DNA from: Sulfitobacter sp. | GTDB lineage: Bacteria; Pseudomonadota; Alphaproteobacteria; Rhodobacterales; Rhodobacteraceae | Assembly: GCA_024636405.1 (NCBI GenBank) | Contig: JAGXHC010000046.1 | Coordinates: 1-5,805, forward strand | DNA: 5,805 nucleotides | Direction: 5' to 3' | In this document: piece by piece, positions 4,870 to 5,805 of the stretch | Position numbering within the stretch: the first letter of the stretch is position 1 | Layout: the number at the start of each line of letters is the position of its first letter | Translations under genes and position numbers: made by a program | Notes under the pieces: model-generated | What the model was told of the DNA's origin: nothing | The model's database searches: none | The model's input: the letters and a program-made list of their open reading frames with translations, nothing else

Positions 4870-5805
4870 CAGACACCTTGACCGTGGACGACATCGCCTC
4901 CGCCGAGAAGCTCGCCGGCGTCAACTACACGCCGCAAGAGCGCGCGCAAATGGTGAGCAACCTCGAGGGACAACTGCTATCTGCGGTTGCGCGGCGCGGC
5001 GTGGCGCTTGACAATTGCACTCCGATGGCGAGCCGCTTTGACCCACGCCTGCCCGGCTTTGCGATGCCGCATGGCATCAGTAGCTTGAAGGTCACCCCGC
5101 AAACCGCGAAACTTCCCAAAGACGACGCCGACATTGCTTTTGCTCCGCTCACTGCGCTGTCGCATTGGATCGCAAGCGCTCAGATCACCTCGCGGCGGCT
5201 GACCGAGATTTATCTGGCGCGCATCAAAGCGTTCAACCCACAGCTTGAATGCTTTGCCGTCGTGACGCACGATCAGGCCTTGGCCGAAGCCGATGCGATG
5301 GACAGCATGACCCGCGCCGGCGTCAATCTTGGCCCCCTGCACGGAATCCCTTACGGGCTGAAAGACCTTTTTGATACCAAGGGTGTGACCACCGGCTGGG
5401 GTGCCGAGCCGTTCCAGACCCGCGTGCCGGACAGCGACGCCGAAGTGACGCGCCTGCTCCGCGCAGCGGGGGCGGTATTGCTGGGCAAAACGACGCTTGG
5501 CGCATTGGCCTACAACGATGTGTGGTATGGCGGCTGGACACGCAACCCCTGGAACTTGAGCGAAGGATCATCAGGGTCAAGCGCCGGATCCGCCTCCGCA
5601 ACGGCCGCGGGGCTATGCGGCTTTTCCATTGGGACAGAAACGCTTGGCTCTATCACCTCGCCCTCGCAGCGCTGCGGCACCACGGGGCTGCGGCCCACGT
5701 TTGGGCGCGTGTCGCGGGCCGGTGCTATGGCGCTGTGCTGGTCCTTGGATAAAGTCGGGCCGATCTGTCGATCGGTCGAGGATACTGGCCTCGTTTTAGC
5801 CACGC
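4866..5805 (+). CDS. Amidase-signature family amidase (partial, C-terminus beyond window)
   Basis: The first 313 codons of a Ser-cisSer-Lys amidase, open to the right edge; family members here are usually 450-600 residues. Catalytic residues are visible: Lys166 in GIPYGLKDLFDT, the cis-Ser Ser238 in GSSAGSASA (237-245), and the nucleophile Ser262 in GTETLGSITSPS (256-267). The 24-residue spacing from 238 to 262 equals that in characterised members. The region after the nucleophile (CGTTGLRPTFGRVSR) is typical. Before the amidase core there is an extension of about 90 residues containing CTPMASRFDPRLPG (51-64), found in a subset of amidases annotated as GatA-like. It is unlikely to be the tRNA amidotransferase subunit, since no gatC or gatB is adjacent and it pairs with a catabolic regulator. 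It probably hydrolyses a small-molecule amide in the cytoplasm. Co-transcribed with the upstream regulator (ATGA overlap). Substrate unknown. Confidence 0.93.
   Translation, partial: MTDTLTVDDIASAEKLAGVNYTPQERAQMVSNLEGQLLSAVARRGVALDNCTPMASRFDPRLPGFAMPHGISSLKVTPQTAKLPKDDADIAFAPLTALSHWIASAQITSRRLTEIYLARIKAFNPQLECFAVVTHDQALAEADAMDSMTRAGVNLGPLHGIPYGLKDLFDTKGVTTGWGAEPFQTRVPDSDAEVTRLLRAAGAVLLGKTTLGALAYNDVWYGGWTRNPWNLSEGSSGSSAGSASATAAGLCGFSIGTETLGSITSPSQRCGTTGLRPTFGRVSRAGAMALCWSLDKVGPICRSVEDTGLVLAT

Noticed and set aside
5323..5803. Minus- and plus-strand open frames overlapping the amidase
   Set aside because: They conflict with the amidase frame, which carries the complete catalytic triad; these are shadow frames.
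4866..5805. GatA subunit of the tRNA amidotransferase
   Set aside because: No gatC or gatB is adjacent, the protein has a long N-terminal extension, and it is coupled to a GntR-family regulator, which points to catabolism.
1..5805. CRISPR array, insertion sequence, tRNA or rRNA
   Set aside because: No spaced direct repeats, transposase-like frame, terminal inverted repeats, cloverleaf or rRNA-like sequence was seen on either strand.

Overview
The window looks like chromosome of an alphaproteobacterium, probably a Rhodobacterales/Roseobacter-type organism. This is inferred from moderately GC-rich coding sequence, ATGA stop/start overlaps between neighbouring genes, and the general look of the proteins; no rRNA or other phylogenetic marker is present. 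It holds a compact catabolic-type locus with two divergent transcription units.

Layout. (1) Positions 1-76, minus strand: the first 25 codons of an unidentified gene that runs off the left edge, with a good ribosome binding site. (2) 77-360: an AT-rich intergenic region with a small GC-rich stem-loop island and nested inverted repeats, but no gene that I can support. (3) 361-3893, minus strand: a three-gene operon read right to left, made of a Gfo/Idh/MocA-family oxidoreductase, an acetamidase/formamidase-family protein (4-bp overlap with the oxidoreductase) and a cytoplasmic-type gamma-glutamyltransferase-family protein (36-bp gap). (4) 3894-4131: a divergent control region with an 18-bp operator-like inverted repeat (AACCAAT-N4-ATTGGTT), overlapped by candidate promoters in both directions. 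(5) 4132 to the right edge, plus strand: a GntR-family regulator with an FCD (FadR-type) ligand domain, overlapping by 4 bp an amidase-signature amidase that is cut by the window end at codon 313.

How the genes may work together. Three structurally unrelated families that act on amide-type bonds (Ntn-hydrolase GGT, FmdA/AmdA acetamidase/formamidase, Ser-Ser-Lys amidase) sit beside an NAD(P)-type oxidoreductase, around one FCD-GntR regulator. FCD-GntR proteins usually sense small carboxylates or related metabolites and repress neighbouring catabolic genes. The simplest reading is an inducible pathway that takes apart an amide- or gamma-glutamyl-containing small molecule to release ammonia and/or carboxylates. 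The actual substrate cannot be read from the sequence, and no transporter lies inside the window. No mobile element, CRISPR array, tRNA or rRNA was found.
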